24,218 nt of DNA. Source: Desulfobacteraceae bacterium. GTDB taxonomy: Bacteria > Desulfobacterota > Desulfobacteria > Desulfobacterales > Desulfosarcinaceae. Location of the stretch: the NCBI GenBank assembly GCA_027031325.1, contig JALVRI010000576.1:1-24218 (forward strand), given 5' to 3'. Every line of letters begins with the position of its first letter. Positions within the stretch are counted from its first letter, which is position 1. The notes beneath the pieces were generated by a model, which searched no databases, was not told the origin of the DNA, and saw only the letters and a list, made by a program, of their open reading frames with translations. Shown here piece after piece: positions 8,167 through 15,769 of the stretch. The position numbers and the translations under genes were made by a program.

Positions 8167-9546
8167 TCATTGCTTCAATTTACGATAATCGAGGCAACTT
8201 GCCACCAGGGACGCTGCCGCCTCCGGACAGCTTCCCAAGTGAAGGTGGACATAGCTGCCCAGGGTACGGCCCAGGGCGTATCCTGCGGCCGGGCAAGCGC
8301 GTCCCAGCTTGTCTTCGACCTGGTAGACCTTCAAAATATTCTCATCCTCTTTGACGACCCGGGAATAATGAAATTCATGGCCCCTTACCTGCTGCCCGGC
8401 AGGTCCCAGGATGGTGGTTGCCTGAAAGGTTACCCGGCGGTAGCCCAGACGACGTAGCTTTTTTTGCATCTCGAAGTCAAGGGGCAGGCAGGCGCACATT
8501 TTGTGGCGTTTTCCTTCCAGGTCGACAATACTGCGGCCCAGGTACATCAAGCCCCCGCACTCGGCGTAGATGGGCATGCCCGCGCGGCTTGCCGTCAGGA
8601 TCCGGTGTCTCAAATCACGGTTGGCCTCCAGCTCTGCGGCCCGCAGCTCGGGGTATCCGCCGCCAAGGTAAATCCCGTCGATATCCTCCGGGAGCCTTGA
8701 ATCGGAAAGGGGTGAAAAATAAACCAGGTGGGCCCCGGCCTTTGCAAGCAGCTCGAGGTTGTCCTGGTAATAGAAACAGAAGGCCGGGTCGCGGGCCACC
8801 GCCAGGCGGACAGAGGGGCTGGAAGAAGATGGCCGGGTGGCCGGAGCCTGCGTATCGATTTCCGGGAGGCTGTCAAGGAGCCGGTCCAGGTCGATCGCTT
8901 TTTCAACCATCGCGGCCAGGGCCTCCAGCCTATGGTCTCCAAGGGGTGAATCCTGGACGGTTACCAGTCCCAGGTGACGCTCGTCCATGGCCAGACAAGG
9001 GTCGCGCGGGATAAATCCCAGCGGGGGAGGAAGCCGGGAGCCCTCAAGGGCGCTTTCCAGGTGGCGGCGGTGAACCGGGCTGCCGACACGGTTGAAGATC
9101 ACCCCGGCAAGCTTGAGCCCGGGATCGAAGTCCGCAAAGCCATGAATCAGGGCGGCCGCGCTTCGGGCCATCCGGGCGGCGTCCACCACCAGGATTACCG
9201 GCAAACCCAGCCATTTGGCCATTTGGGCCGTCGAGCCGTTTTCAGCGGCCCCGTCGGCGCTGTCGAAAAGCCCCATGACGCCCTCTACCACCGCCACGTC
9301 CGCACCGGCGGCATGGCGTCGGAAACATTCAAGGTTGTAGCTTTGGGACAACATCCAGCCATCCAGGTTGCGGCTTGGACGGCCGCAAACCAGGCCGTGG
9401 TGACCGGGGTCGATGAAATCGGGCCCGATCTTGAAAGGCGCGACCCGCAGGCCGCGTCGCACCAGGGCCGCCATCAGCCCGAGGCTGACTGTGGTTTTGC
9501 CTGATCCGCTCATGGGAGCGGCGATCACCAGGGCCTTGGGTGCCAC
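8167..9546 (-). CDS. cbiA: Cobyrinate a,c-diamide synthase
   Basis: ATP- and glutamine-dependent amidation of the a and c side chains of cobyrinate. The 459-residue protein has an N-terminal dethiobiotin-synthetase-like ATPase (P-loop APMSGSGKTTVSLGLM at 10-25, then FKIGPDFIDPGHH and VVEGVMGLFD). A Ser-rich linker spans about 234-245. The C-terminal class I glutamine amidotransferase domain has IYLGGGYPELRA, nucleophile Cys330 in YAECGGLMYLG, and the GHEFHYS motif at 389-395. The start codon is GTG at 9546, with GGGGAG six bases upstream. It stands 13 bases after the binding-protein gene in the operon. Confidence 0.95.
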   Translation of the reverse strand: MAPKALVIAAPMSGSGKTTVSLGLMAALVRRGLRVAPFKIGPDFIDPGHHGLVCGRPSRNLDGWMLSQSYNLECFRRHAAGADVAVVEGVMGLFDSADGAAENGSTAQMAKWLGLPVILVVDAARMARSAAALIHGFADFDPGLKLAGVIFNRVGSPVHRRHLESALEGSRLPPPLGFIPRDPCLAMDERHLGLVTVQDSPLGDHRLEALAAMVEKAIDLDRLLDSLPEIDTQAPATRPSSSSPSVRLAVARDPAFCFYYQDNLELLAKAGAHLVYFSPLSDSRLPEDIDGIYLGGGYPELRAAELEANRDLRHRILTASRAGMPIYAECGGLMYLGRSIVDLEGKRHKMCACLPLDFEMQKKLRRLGYRRVTFQATTILGPAGQQVRGHEFHYSRVVKEDENILKVYQVEDKLGRACPAAGYALGRTLGSYVHLHLGSCPEAAASLVASCLDYRKLKQ

Positions 9547-9559
9547 CTGAACTCCCCTT

Positions 9560-10591
9560 TCACTCTTTTATCCAGGCAGGCTCGAGTTCGGCCCGCTCCT
9601 GGAAACGCGCCAGGATGTCCGGCCCGTGGCGCAGGAAGGTTTTAGGGTGCAATATCGTTCCGATGCGCTGGATGCCGAGCAGCAGCCGGCAGGTCGGGCG
9701 CGAGACTATCTTTTCACTGACGAGGTAGACCCTGCCCGCAGCCACGGCCTTGATGATTTCAAATCCTGGTTCCTTTACTATATCGTTGACCCGGACCGGG
9801 TTCATGGGCCCCTGTTGGGCCAGGTAGTAGTCGATTCGGCGGGCATGGGAAAGGATGCGCTCTTTTCCGTAGACCGCGATGTTGTTGTTGGGACGCACCG
9901 GTGCGTCCGAAGCGACGTTGATTCCACCGGCCGCTTCCAGGACGAAGATCGCCGCCGCTGTCGGAGCGAAGGTCTTCATCTTGGAATGGATGGCCTCGAA
10001 GTAAACCCGGGGTTTGTTTTTCAGTCCGGCCGTGAGCCTGCGAAAGTCGGCCACCGCCCGCCTGAAGGCGGCCACCAACCGCCCGGCCCGTTGCCGTTGC
10101 CCGCTCAGGACCCCCAGGATCTTCCAGTAGGTCATGACCTCGTCCATGTTGCGGGGCTGGAGGCTGACCACTGTAACCCCGCTTTCTTCCAGGCGCTGGA
10201 TGAAATCGGGGTGGCCCCGGTCTATCATGGGTCGTACCAGGACCAGGTCGGGCTTGGCGGCCAGCAGGCGTTCGGGGTCGTCGTGGGCCGAAAAGACCGG
10301 CTTGGTCCGGGCGGCCGGAGGAAAGCTGTCGTGAGCGGTAACTCCGATGACCGACTCTCCAAGCCCCAGGGCAAACAGGTTTTCGGTGTGGGCGGTATAA
10401 AGGGAGATGATTCTGCGCTTTACCTGGCCGGCCCGGATGCGGCGCCCGGCCTGGTCGATAACGTATCCGCTGGATGTCAGGACCGGGGCCAGCCCGTGGC
10501 TTTTGGCAAGTGAGTGCGCGGCTGTCCGGCCCGGGACCGGTAAAACGGTCAGGGCGAAGACCAAGACAGGCGTAAAAAGCTTTTTCAGCAT
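9560..10591 (-). CDS. btuF: Periplasmic substrate-binding protein of a cobalamin-type ABC transporter
   Basis: Likely captures corrinoids in the periplasm and passes them to the BtuC-type permease. The 343-residue protein has a cleavable signal peptide (MLKKLF, then a hydrophobic stretch to about residue 24) and no lipobox Cys. The class III periplasmic-binding fold follows: a DQAGRRIRA-type opening strand, RIISLYTAHTENLFALGLGE, AAKPDLVLVRPMI and the VTVVSLQPRNMDEVMTYWKILG helix region. GGGAGG lies seven bases before the ATG. The family also binds ferric siderophores and heme. The cobalamin assignment comes from the riboswitch and the corrin genes downstream, so the btuF name is by context. 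Confidence 0.85.
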   Translation of the reverse strand: MLKKLFTPVLVFALTVLPVPGRTAAHSLAKSHGLAPVLTSSGYVIDQAGRRIRAGQVKRRIISLYTAHTENLFALGLGESVIGVTAHDSFPPAARTKPVFSAHDDPERLLAAKPDLVLVRPMIDRGHPDFIQRLEESGVTVVSLQPRNMDEVMTYWKILGVLSGQRQRAGRLVAAFRRAVADFRRLTAGLKNKPRVYFEAIHSKMKTFAPTAAAIFVLEAAGGINVASDAPVRPNNNIAVYGKERILSHARRIDYYLAQQGPMNPVRVNDIVKEPGFEIIKAVAAGRVYLVSEKIVSRPTCRLLLGIQRIGTILHPKTFLRHGPDILARFQERAELEPAWIKE

Positions 10592-10606
10592 GGCTGAGCC
10601 TCCCGC

Positions 10607-11395
10607 TTAAGTCGCATGATCCCCGTGGGTGAAAACCACCTGGAGGGTACCGGCAAAATCGTCGTGACGTACCATGGCCGGCACCCTGAAGACCATTTCC
10701 AGGTTGGAGCCTGTAAGAACCTCTTTCTTTTTTCCGGCGGCCACCACTTTTCCCCGATTCAAAAGAACAATGTGGCTGCAGAAGGCTGCCGCAAGGTTGA
10801 TATCCTGGAAAACGGCGATGGCACAACAGTTGTTTTCCCGTACCCTCCGGGCGACACATCGCATCAGGCCCAGGGCGTGGTTGATGTCCAGGTTGGCGGT
10901 AGCCTCGTCCAGGACCAGGACCGGTGTATCTTGGGCCAGGGCCCTGGCAAAAACGACCCGCTGGCGCTCACCGCCGCTGAGCTCGGTTATCCTGCGCCCG
11001 GCAAGACCCAGGGTGTCGGTTTCTTCCAGGACCTGTTGCACAACTTCCAGGTCCTTTTTTGCCGGGGAGGTGAAGCGGGGCAGGTGGGCATAGCGGCCCA
11101 TCAGGACCACTTCCCGGACGCTGAAAGGAAAACCGATGACGTATTGTTGGGGGACCAGGGCCAGCTTGCGTGCCAGGCTGCGGCGGGTGTAAGTGTCCAG
11201 GGGGCGGTCGTCGAGCAGGATAAGGCCCTGTTCCGGTTTCAAATGGCGGCAGAGAAGGTCCAGCAAGGTGGTTTTGCCGCTGCCGTTGGGACCCAGGATT
11301 CCGTAGAAGTGACCGTAGCCGAAGTCAAGGTCGACGGCCTTGAAGATGCGTGCCTGGCGGTAACTGAAAGATACCTGCTGGAGCTTAAAGGCCAT
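10607..11395 (-). CDS. btuD: ABC transporter ATP-binding protein, cobalamin/iron-siderophore type
   Basis: ATPase subunit pairing with the BtuC-type permease. In the 262-residue protein, Walker A is GPNGSGKTT (35-43), the Q-loop region is LVPQQY (80-85), the signature is LSGGERQRV (139-147) and Walker B is VLVLDEATANLD (159-170). The switch position, where this family normally has His in a HDLNLA-like motif, reads FQDINLA: Gln197 replaces His. A TTG two codons upstream is possible, but the ATG at 11395 with GGGGG six bases upstream is preferred. It overlaps the end of the permease gene by 11 bases, and the binding-protein gene follows after 15 bases. The btuD name rests on operon context. Confidence 0.9.
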   Translation of the reverse strand: MAFKLQQVSFSYRQARIFKAVDLDFGYGHFYGILGPNGSGKTTLLDLLCRHLKPEQGLILLDDRPLDTYTRRSLARKLALVPQQYVIGFPFSVREVVLMGRYAHLPRFTSPAKKDLEVVQQVLEETDTLGLAGRRITELSGGERQRVVFARALAQDTPVLVLDEATANLDINHALGLMRCVARRVRENNCCAIAVFQDINLAAAFCSHIVLLNRGKVVAAGKKKEVLTGSNLEMVFRVPAMVRHDDFAGTLQVVFTHGDHAT

Positions 11396-12455
11396 CGGCA
11401 ACCCCCTTTTTTTGGCGCCTGCGAAACAGGTAACAGAAAAAGGGCCCGCCGATAAGGGCCGTCAGGACGCCTACCGGAACTTCACGCGGCAGCACGGCCC
11501 TTGTCAGGGTATCGGCCGCCAGCAAAAGCAAAGCGCCGGCAAGAAAAGAAAAGGGCAGCAGGCGCCGGTTGTCAGGACCGGCAAGGCTCCTTACCATGTG
11601 GGGTACCAGCAGGCCCACGAATCCGATAATGCCCGAAATGGAGACACAGGCCGCCGTGACCAGGGAGGCACTGACCAGCAGGACCAGGGTCGCTTTCCTG
11701 GTGGAGACCCCCAGGGATGCCGCCGAACGCCGGCCCAGGGCCATGAGGTTCAGGTCCCGGGCGTAGAAAGCGAAAACCGCCATTCCGACAGCGGAAAAGA
11801 TCGCTACCAGCCCGACCTGGGGCCAGGTTCGGCCGGCGAAACTGCCCATCAGCCAGAAAATTATGGCTGCAACCTGCTCGTCGGCCAGGTATTTCAGGAA
11901 GCTGATACCCGCCGACAAGATGGCAGCGACGATGATACCGGAAAGGATCAGGCTGGTTGAGCCGTAGCCGTTTGCGGAAGCCGACAGGTAGAGTACCGCC
12001 GCCAGGGTGGCCAGGGCGCCCATGAAGGCGAAGAGGGTGAGGCTGTAACTGCCGAACAGGGATAGGTTGAGCACGATCGCCAGGGAGGCTCCGAAAGACG
12101 CTCCGGCCGATATTCCCAGGGTATAGGGGTCGGCCAGGGGGTTGAGCAGGAGGGCCTGGAAGACCACACCGCAGGCCGCCAGGCCGCCGCCGACGATGGC
12201 CGAAGCCAGAATGCGCGGAAGTCGCACCTGCCAGACAACAACCGGCAGGAGGGGGTCCAGATCGGCGATCCAGTGACCGGCCTTGAATATCTTGGCGCCG
12301 ATAATGCTCGCCACCTGGGACCAGGCAATGGAGATATAGCCCATGCCGGAGGCGGTCACCACCGCTGCCGACAGCAGGGCCGCCAGGAGGAACAGGACGA
12401 CCAGCTGCTTTCCGGCAAAAAGGCGTGGACTGAATTCGGATTCTGCCCCTGGCAT
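11385..12455 (-). CDS. btuC: ABC transporter permease, FecCD/BtuC family
   Basis: Membrane subunit of a type II importer, 356 residues with about ten hydrophobic segments starting near residue 15. FecCD landmarks are VVWQVRLPRILASAIVGGGLA, the LLNPLADPYTLGISAGASFGA block, LILSGIIVAAILSAG, FWLMGSFAGRTWPQV and, near the end, GLLVPHMVRSLAGPDNR followed by REVPVGVLTALIGGPFFCYL. A TTG at 12470 would also be in frame, but the ATG at 12455 is favoured because GGGGAAG sits six bases before it, directly after the leader terminator. It is the first gene behind the cobalamin riboswitch, which strongly suggests corrinoid transport. Confidence 0.9.
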   Translation of the reverse strand: MPGAESEFSPRLFAGKQLVVLFLLAALLSAAVVTASGMGYISIAWSQVASIIGAKIFKAGHWIADLDPLLPVVVWQVRLPRILASAIVGGGLAACGVVFQALLLNPLADPYTLGISAGASFGASLAIVLNLSLFGSYSLTLFAFMGALATLAAVLYLSASANGYGSTSLILSGIIVAAILSAGISFLKYLADEQVAAIIFWLMGSFAGRTWPQVGLVAIFSAVGMAVFAFYARDLNLMALGRRSAASLGVSTRKATLVLLVSASLVTAACVSISGIIGFVGLLVPHMVRSLAGPDNRRLLPFSFLAGALLLLAADTLTRAVLPREVPVGVLTALIGGPFFCYLFRRRQKKGVADGL

Positions 12456-12468
12456 TTGTATCTTCCCC

Positions 12469-12512
12469 AAAAAACAAGCCCTTCTGTGCCTGAAAAAAGC
12501 ATTAGAAGGGCT
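12469..12512 (-). terminator. Leader intrinsic terminator (riboswitch expression platform)
   Basis: On the minus strand a 9-base-pair perfect stem, AGCCCTTCT with AGAAGGGCT, is followed by TG and six Ts. The T run ends at 12469 and the GGGGAAG ribosome binding site of btuC begins at 12468, so this hairpin closes the leader just before translation starts. It follows the aptamer by about 64 bases. That is the expected place for a cobalamin-controlled transcription attenuator. Confidence 0.85.
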
Positions 12513-12575
12513 GCACCCAGCTTACTTGACCCTTGGTGAGTGTTCCCCGGTTGCCTGGTAGCAACCCGGGTTGCG

Positions 12576-12773
12576 GCAAGGCAGGTCTTCTGGCTTCCCT
12601 GCCCGTTTCGGCGGCCTTCCCATCGTAAAGCCGACAGTGGCAATTGAGCCGAAAGGGTTCCGGCGGTCGTTGGTGACAGCCGGCAGGGTTACAGCGGCGG
12701 GACCGCTCCCGATTTCAACGGGATTCCCTATTAAGCCCATCCGGTACCTGTCCGGCAAAAGCGGGCACCTTGC
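12576..12773 (-). promoter_or_regulatory. Cobalamin riboswitch (aptamer)
   Basis: Read on the minus strand, the leader has the conserved cobalamin-riboswitch parts in order. These are AGGTGCCC at the start (12763-12770), TTAATAGGGAATCCCGTTGA, the GGAGCGGTCCCGCCGCTGTAA region, GCCACTG at 12635-12641, GGGAAG, and the 3' B12 box AGCCAGAAGACCTGCC at 12580-12595. The ends GCAAGG (12768-12773) and CCTTGC (12576-12581) can pair as P1. Adenosylcobalamin binding would be expected to favour the terminator downstream and shut the btu-cbi operon off. Confidence 0.95.
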
Positions 12774-12782
12774 AGGGCCACC

Positions 12783-12809
12783 ATAAGAAAAGGCCGCCCG
12801 GCTTGTCAA
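12783..12809 (-). promoter_or_regulatory. Sigma-70-type promoter for the cobalamin operon
   Basis: A perfect TTGACA at 12804-12809 (minus strand) is followed after 15 bases by TCTTAT (12783-12788), a four-of-six match to the -10 box. A 17-base spacing to TTATGG is the alternative. Transcription would begin around 12775, exactly where the riboswitch starts. The -10 box is weak, so the call rests on the -35 match and position. Confidence 0.55.
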
Positions 12810-12898
12810 ATGAAAATCATGGCCCGCCCTGGCCCGGACCTGAAAGCAGGGGCTTGTTGAAGAAAAGTTGAAGAAAAACAGAAAGACGTTGCGATATT

Positions 12899-12927
12899 TT
12901 GTTGACAACCAAGATCTGATGTATAAT
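12899..12927 (+). promoter_or_regulatory. Promoter of the cold-shock gene
   Basis: A perfect TATAAT lies at 12922-12927. TTGTTG at 12899-12904 is 17 bases upstream; an overlapping exact TTGACA at 12902-12907 leaves only 14 bases. Transcription would start near 12934 and give a leader of about 94 bases before the ATG at 13028, in keeping with the long leaders of cold-shock genes. Confidence 0.7.
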
Positions 12928-13027
12928 GATTTGACAGTTTCACTTGGAGAACCATTTGTCAGTCTTTGTACAGTGGTGACCAAGCGTTTGGAACAAGAAC
13001 ATTTTTCATTGAAAGGAGGTCACCACG

Positions 13028-13228
13028 ATGGCCAACGGAGTAGTCAAATGGTTTAGCGACAAGAAGGGTTACGGATTTATCGCCCAGGAAGATGGGCCTG
13101 ATGTTTTCGTACATTTCAGTGGAATCAGCGGAAGCGGTTTCAAAAACCTCAACGAGGGCGACCGGGTAACATTCGAAATCGAAGAGGGACCCAAAGGACC
13201 CTCGGCGGTGAACGTGACCGTGGTCTAG
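13028..13228 (+). CDS. Cold-shock protein, CspA family
   Basis: A 66-residue single OB-fold protein that binds single-stranded RNA/DNA. It contains both RNP motifs, KGYGFI (residues 14-19) and DVFVHFSGI (25-33), preceded by the standard MANGVVKWFSDKKGYGF opening. The second aromatic motif is VHF, the common form. AAAGGAGGT (13012-13020) is a near-perfect Shine-Dalgarno with a seven-base spacer. The gene stands alone with its own promoter and terminator. Cold regulation itself cannot be read from the sequence. Confidence 0.96.
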   Translation: MANGVVKWFSDKKGYGFIAQEDGPDVFVHFSGISGSGFKNLNEGDRVTFEIEEGPKGPSAVNVTVV

Positions 13229-13251
13229 CTTCTGTCACGACCTGAAAAACA

Positions 13252-13286
13252 AAAAGCGGAGCACCTGGTTGCTCCGCTTTTTTTTA
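13252..13286. terminator. Bidirectional intrinsic terminator
   Basis: The stem AGCGGAGC (13255-13262) with GCTCCGCT (13271-13278) has an eight-base loop and runs into a T tract on the plus strand. On the minus strand the A-rich flank becomes TTTTTGTTTTT. It can therefore end the cold-shock transcript from the left and the convergent oxidoreductase transcript from the right. Confidence 0.88.
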
Positions 13287-13342
13287 TGGTGGGCCTGAGC
13301 GCTTGGATCGGTGCGGGACCCGGATTTTGCCGTCCTTCCAGG

Positions 13343-14920
13343 TCAGTTTCGCTTGGGCGGGACATGGCTCATGGCATGCTCGGCCATGGCGGTTATGGTC
13401 AGGCTTGGGTTGACTCCCAAATTGGCCGGGACCATGGATCCGTCCACAACGTAAAGGCCGGGGTGGCCGAAGACCTGGTTGTAGATGTCGATAACACCCT
13501 CGGCCGGATCGTCGCCCATGACGCACCCGCCCAGGATGTGGGCGGTCGTGCCCTTTTTGAAGAATACTTCGCCGATGGCGTTTTGGGGCAGGCCGTTCAT
13601 TATGCGGGCAAGGGTCTCGGTCGCTCTTTGGGCCTGGGGTATGCAGTCAGGGGCTTTGAGGGCATCTTTTTCCGGCCGGGAGACAAAACGTTTCAGCCGG
13701 GGCAGAAGGGGGTGGGGCCTGTATTCCAGCCGGATGCTGTTTTCCAGGGTTTGCATTACCAGCAGGATGATGGTCTTGCGCGCCCAGCCGAACGGCCAGT
13801 GGACCCTGACAAAATCGAGGGGATGTGCAAAGGCCTGACGGAACCATTCCAGGCGCCTTTTGCGGCTACAGCCCCCCGGAGGCATGATGGTGGTCAGCAG
13901 GCTCATCAGGTCCGACCCCTTCGGATAGCGGACCGGCTCGATGTGGGTCGCCCGGTCGGGGTAGATGCTTGAAGTTATTGCCACACCTTTTGAAAGATCT
14001 GTGCCGCGGCGGCGTGAACTGACCCCGGTCAATGACTCGCTGTTGGTTCTTACCTTGCGCCCCAGCATTGGAGAGAGGTTTGGAAGGGTGCCCTCGTCCC
14101 GGCATTGAAATAAGAGTTCCAGGGTTCCGAGTACTCCGGCGGCCAGAACCACCCGGGACGCTTTGAAGGCTCTTTTGGGATGGCCCCCAAGGCTCGTTGT
14201 GCAGGAGGTTTCCACAATATAGCCTCCGTCCACGGGACGAAGCAGGCGGGCCTTGGTTTCGGGAAAGATTTTCACCCCCAACCCTTCTGCCAGGTAGAGA
14301 TAATTTTTGACCAGGGTGTTTTTGGCATTGTGGCGGCAGCCAACCATGCATCCTCCGCAATGGGTGCAGCCTTTACGAGGCGGCCCTTGACCGCCGAAGT
14401 AAGGATCCGCCGCTATCTTGCCCGGTCGGCCAAAGAAGACGGCCACGTCCTGGAGCCTGAAAGTATTCCGGCACCCCAGGGCTTTGGCCAGGCGGAAGAT
14501 TTCAACGTCGGCCGGTGTTGGTTCCGGCACCCGGGTTACACCCAGCATCCTGCGGGCAACGGCATAATGGGGAGCCAGCCTTTGGTACCAGTCGCTTCCC
14601 CGGGGCCATGAAGAGGATTGGAAAAACACCGCTGGAGGCACCAGGTGGGTGTTTGCGTAACCCAGGCTGCCACCGCCCACGCCCGCGCCGCTCAGGACCA
14701 TTACGTGGGGCAGGTTGGATATCCGCAGGATACCGTAGCAGCGCAACCGGGGAGCCCAGAGGAACCTTTTTATCTGCCAGGAACGGGTGGCAAAGTCGTT
14801 GTCCCGGTAGCGTTTGCCTGCTTCTATGACCGCCACCCGGTATCCTTTTTCGGCCAGGCGCAGGGCACTTACGCTGCCGCCGAAGCCTGATCCGACGATG
14901 ACAAAATCATATTCCAGCAT
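13343..14920 (-). CDS. GMC-family FAD oxidoreductase, cholesterol-oxidase-like
   Basis: A 525-residue flavoprotein. The FAD dinucleotide fold is at the start (VIVGSGFGGSVSALRLAEKG, residues 8-27, with IEAGKRY closing the strand). SGAGVGGGSLGYANTHLVPP (77-96) is the second FAD motif. C-terminal HILGGCVMGDD and LYVVDGSMVPANLGVNPSLT match the GMC C-terminal domain. Residues 185-195 contain CTHCGGCMVGC, a C-x2-C-x2-C-x3-C set spaced like a [4Fe-4S] ferredoxin motif, followed by RHNAKNTL. No signal peptide is seen. The frame is open to 14998, but the ATG at 14920 begins at the conserved MLEYDFVIVG. The natural substrate is unknown; sterol, hopanoid or alcohol oxidation are possible. Confidence 0.87.
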   Translation of the reverse strand: MLEYDFVIVGSGFGGSVSALRLAEKGYRVAVIEAGKRYRDNDFATRSWQIKRFLWAPRLRCYGILRISNLPHVMVLSGAGVGGGSLGYANTHLVPPAVFFQSSSWPRGSDWYQRLAPHYAVARRMLGVTRVPEPTPADVEIFRLAKALGCRNTFRLQDVAVFFGRPGKIAADPYFGGQGPPRKGCTHCGGCMVGCRHNAKNTLVKNYLYLAEGLGVKIFPETKARLLRPVDGGYIVETSCTTSLGGHPKRAFKASRVVLAAGVLGTLELLFQCRDEGTLPNLSPMLGRKVRTNSESLTGVSSRRRGTDLSKGVAITSSIYPDRATHIEPVRYPKGSDLMSLLTTIMPPGGCSRKRRLEWFRQAFAHPLDFVRVHWPFGWARKTIILLVMQTLENSIRLEYRPHPLLPRLKRFVSRPEKDALKAPDCIPQAQRATETLARIMNGLPQNAIGEVFFKKGTTAHILGGCVMGDDPAEGVIDIYNQVFGHPGLYVVDGSMVPANLGVNPSLTITAMAEHAMSHVPPKRN

Positions 14921-15020
14921 CTTTTCATCCACTTTGTTGTTGGGATTCGCAGGGATCGCAGGTAAAAACATCCTAATCGATGGATAAATTGCCTGCAAGA
15001 AGAGAGTTTGGAGCTGGGCT

Positions 15021-15206
15021 TTGACAAGAGAGGATTCGGATCAATACATTGCCTGCCCCAGGCTGAAGGGCCGGCCGCGCAAGCATCTGGAGGTATGCCG
15101 CAAATGTTCCCACCGCAAGAAATGCCGGGCGTATTTCCGTTTTCAGCAACCGGCATTGCCGTTTGTTTACCCCGGCCGGGACCGGCGGGGCGGAGGAAAT
15201 AGCTGA
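15021..15206 (+). CDS. Small Cys-rich basic protein of unknown function
   Basis: A 61-residue frame starting at TTG, with GGAG seven bases upstream. It reads IACPRLKGRPRKHLEVC, then RKCSHRKKCRAYFRF, giving four Cys (near residues 12, 26, 29, 35) among many Lys and Arg. This could be a small zinc-binding or nucleic-acid-binding protein. Composition is not what random frames give here, and there is no gene opposite. It lies between the divergent oxidoreductase gene and an inverted-repeat element; its stop codon TGA is the first part of the left repeat arm (15204). The TTG start and lack of a known family keep this uncertain. Confidence 0.5.
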   Translation: MTREDSDQYIACPRLKGRPRKHLEVCRKCSHRKKCRAYFRFQQPALPFVYPGRDRRGGGNS

Positions 15207-15334
15207 CGGGCTGTTGCAATCGACGATCAAGAAGCCAAATCAGGACAACCGGAGTTCAACAATCAACTGGTATCAGCAGGAGCTGGAATGCAAGTCAGGA
15301 TCAACATGAACGCTGGTTTTGCAACAGCCCGTCA
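15204..15334. repeat. MITE-like element with 16-base perfect terminal inverted repeats
   Basis: TGACGGGCTGTTGCAA at 15204-15219 is repeated exactly inverted at 15319-15334, with 99 bases between. The CTGTTGCAA core resembles the terminal repeats of IS6-type and related insertion sequences. The inside has no transposase and no long frame. No clear target-site duplication is visible next to the arms. Confidence 0.6.
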
Positions 15335-15370
15335 ACTAAAGCCCGGGGGAGGGAACGTCTTTTTTTTTGG

Positions 15371-15727
15371 TCAACTCATGATATCTATAACTCGGCCCAG
15401 GATTTCATCTTCCGTCTTCAAGGCTGCAAGATTGGCCTGATAGGCATGACGAACAGTCATCAAATCGGCCATCTCCTCGACCAGGTCTACGTTTGAACCC
15501 TCGACTTCGGTGGTCGTATCATCGGCGTAAGTTTCATGGATGGGTCCGGGAGTTTCTTCGTCCTTGAAGACCTGGGCCTTTACACCTCCGTGATCGCCTT
15601 CCGACAGTATGGTACGCCTGCGCTTGAATCCGTCGGTTTGGACATTGGCGATGTTGTCAGCGGTTACGTTCAATTTTTTTTGAAAAGCCGAAATGGCAGT
15701 TAGAGTCGTACTGTCGGCTACGACCAT
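15371..15727 (-). CDS. Short flagellar basal-body rod-type protein (FlgC/FlgG-like)
   Basis: A 118-residue protein with both ends of the flagellar rod/hook family. The N-terminal helix block is ISAFQKKLNVTADNIANVQTDGF (about 10-32). The C-terminal block is NVDLVEEMADLMTVRHAYQANLAAL (about 80-104), then EILGRVIDIMS. The usual middle domain is nearly absent, so it is shorter than FlgC (about 130-150) or FlgG (about 260). Rod proteins assemble in the periplasm after export by the flagellar secretion system. The start at 15727 has GGGAGG six bases upstream; a longer frame to 15769 lacks support. It stands alone on its strand, behind a sigma-54 promoter candidate. It may be a diverged flgC or an accessory paralog. 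Confidence 0.82.
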   Translation of the reverse strand: MVVADSTTLTAISAFQKKLNVTADNIANVQTDGFKRRRTILSEGDHGGVKAQVFKDEETPGPIHETYADDTTTEVEGSNVDLVEEMADLMTVRHAYQANLAALKTEDEILGRVIDIMS

Positions 15728-15769
15728 GTTTGCCTCCCTTTCGGCCTTTAGCCTGCTCACATGGATCAC

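Noticed and set aside
15288..15440. A short plus-strand frame starting MQVRINMNAGF with AGGAG upstream, inside and past the inverted-repeat element
   Set aside because: About 50 residues, runs across the right repeat arm and into the antisense of the rod-protein gene, with no recognisable protein character.
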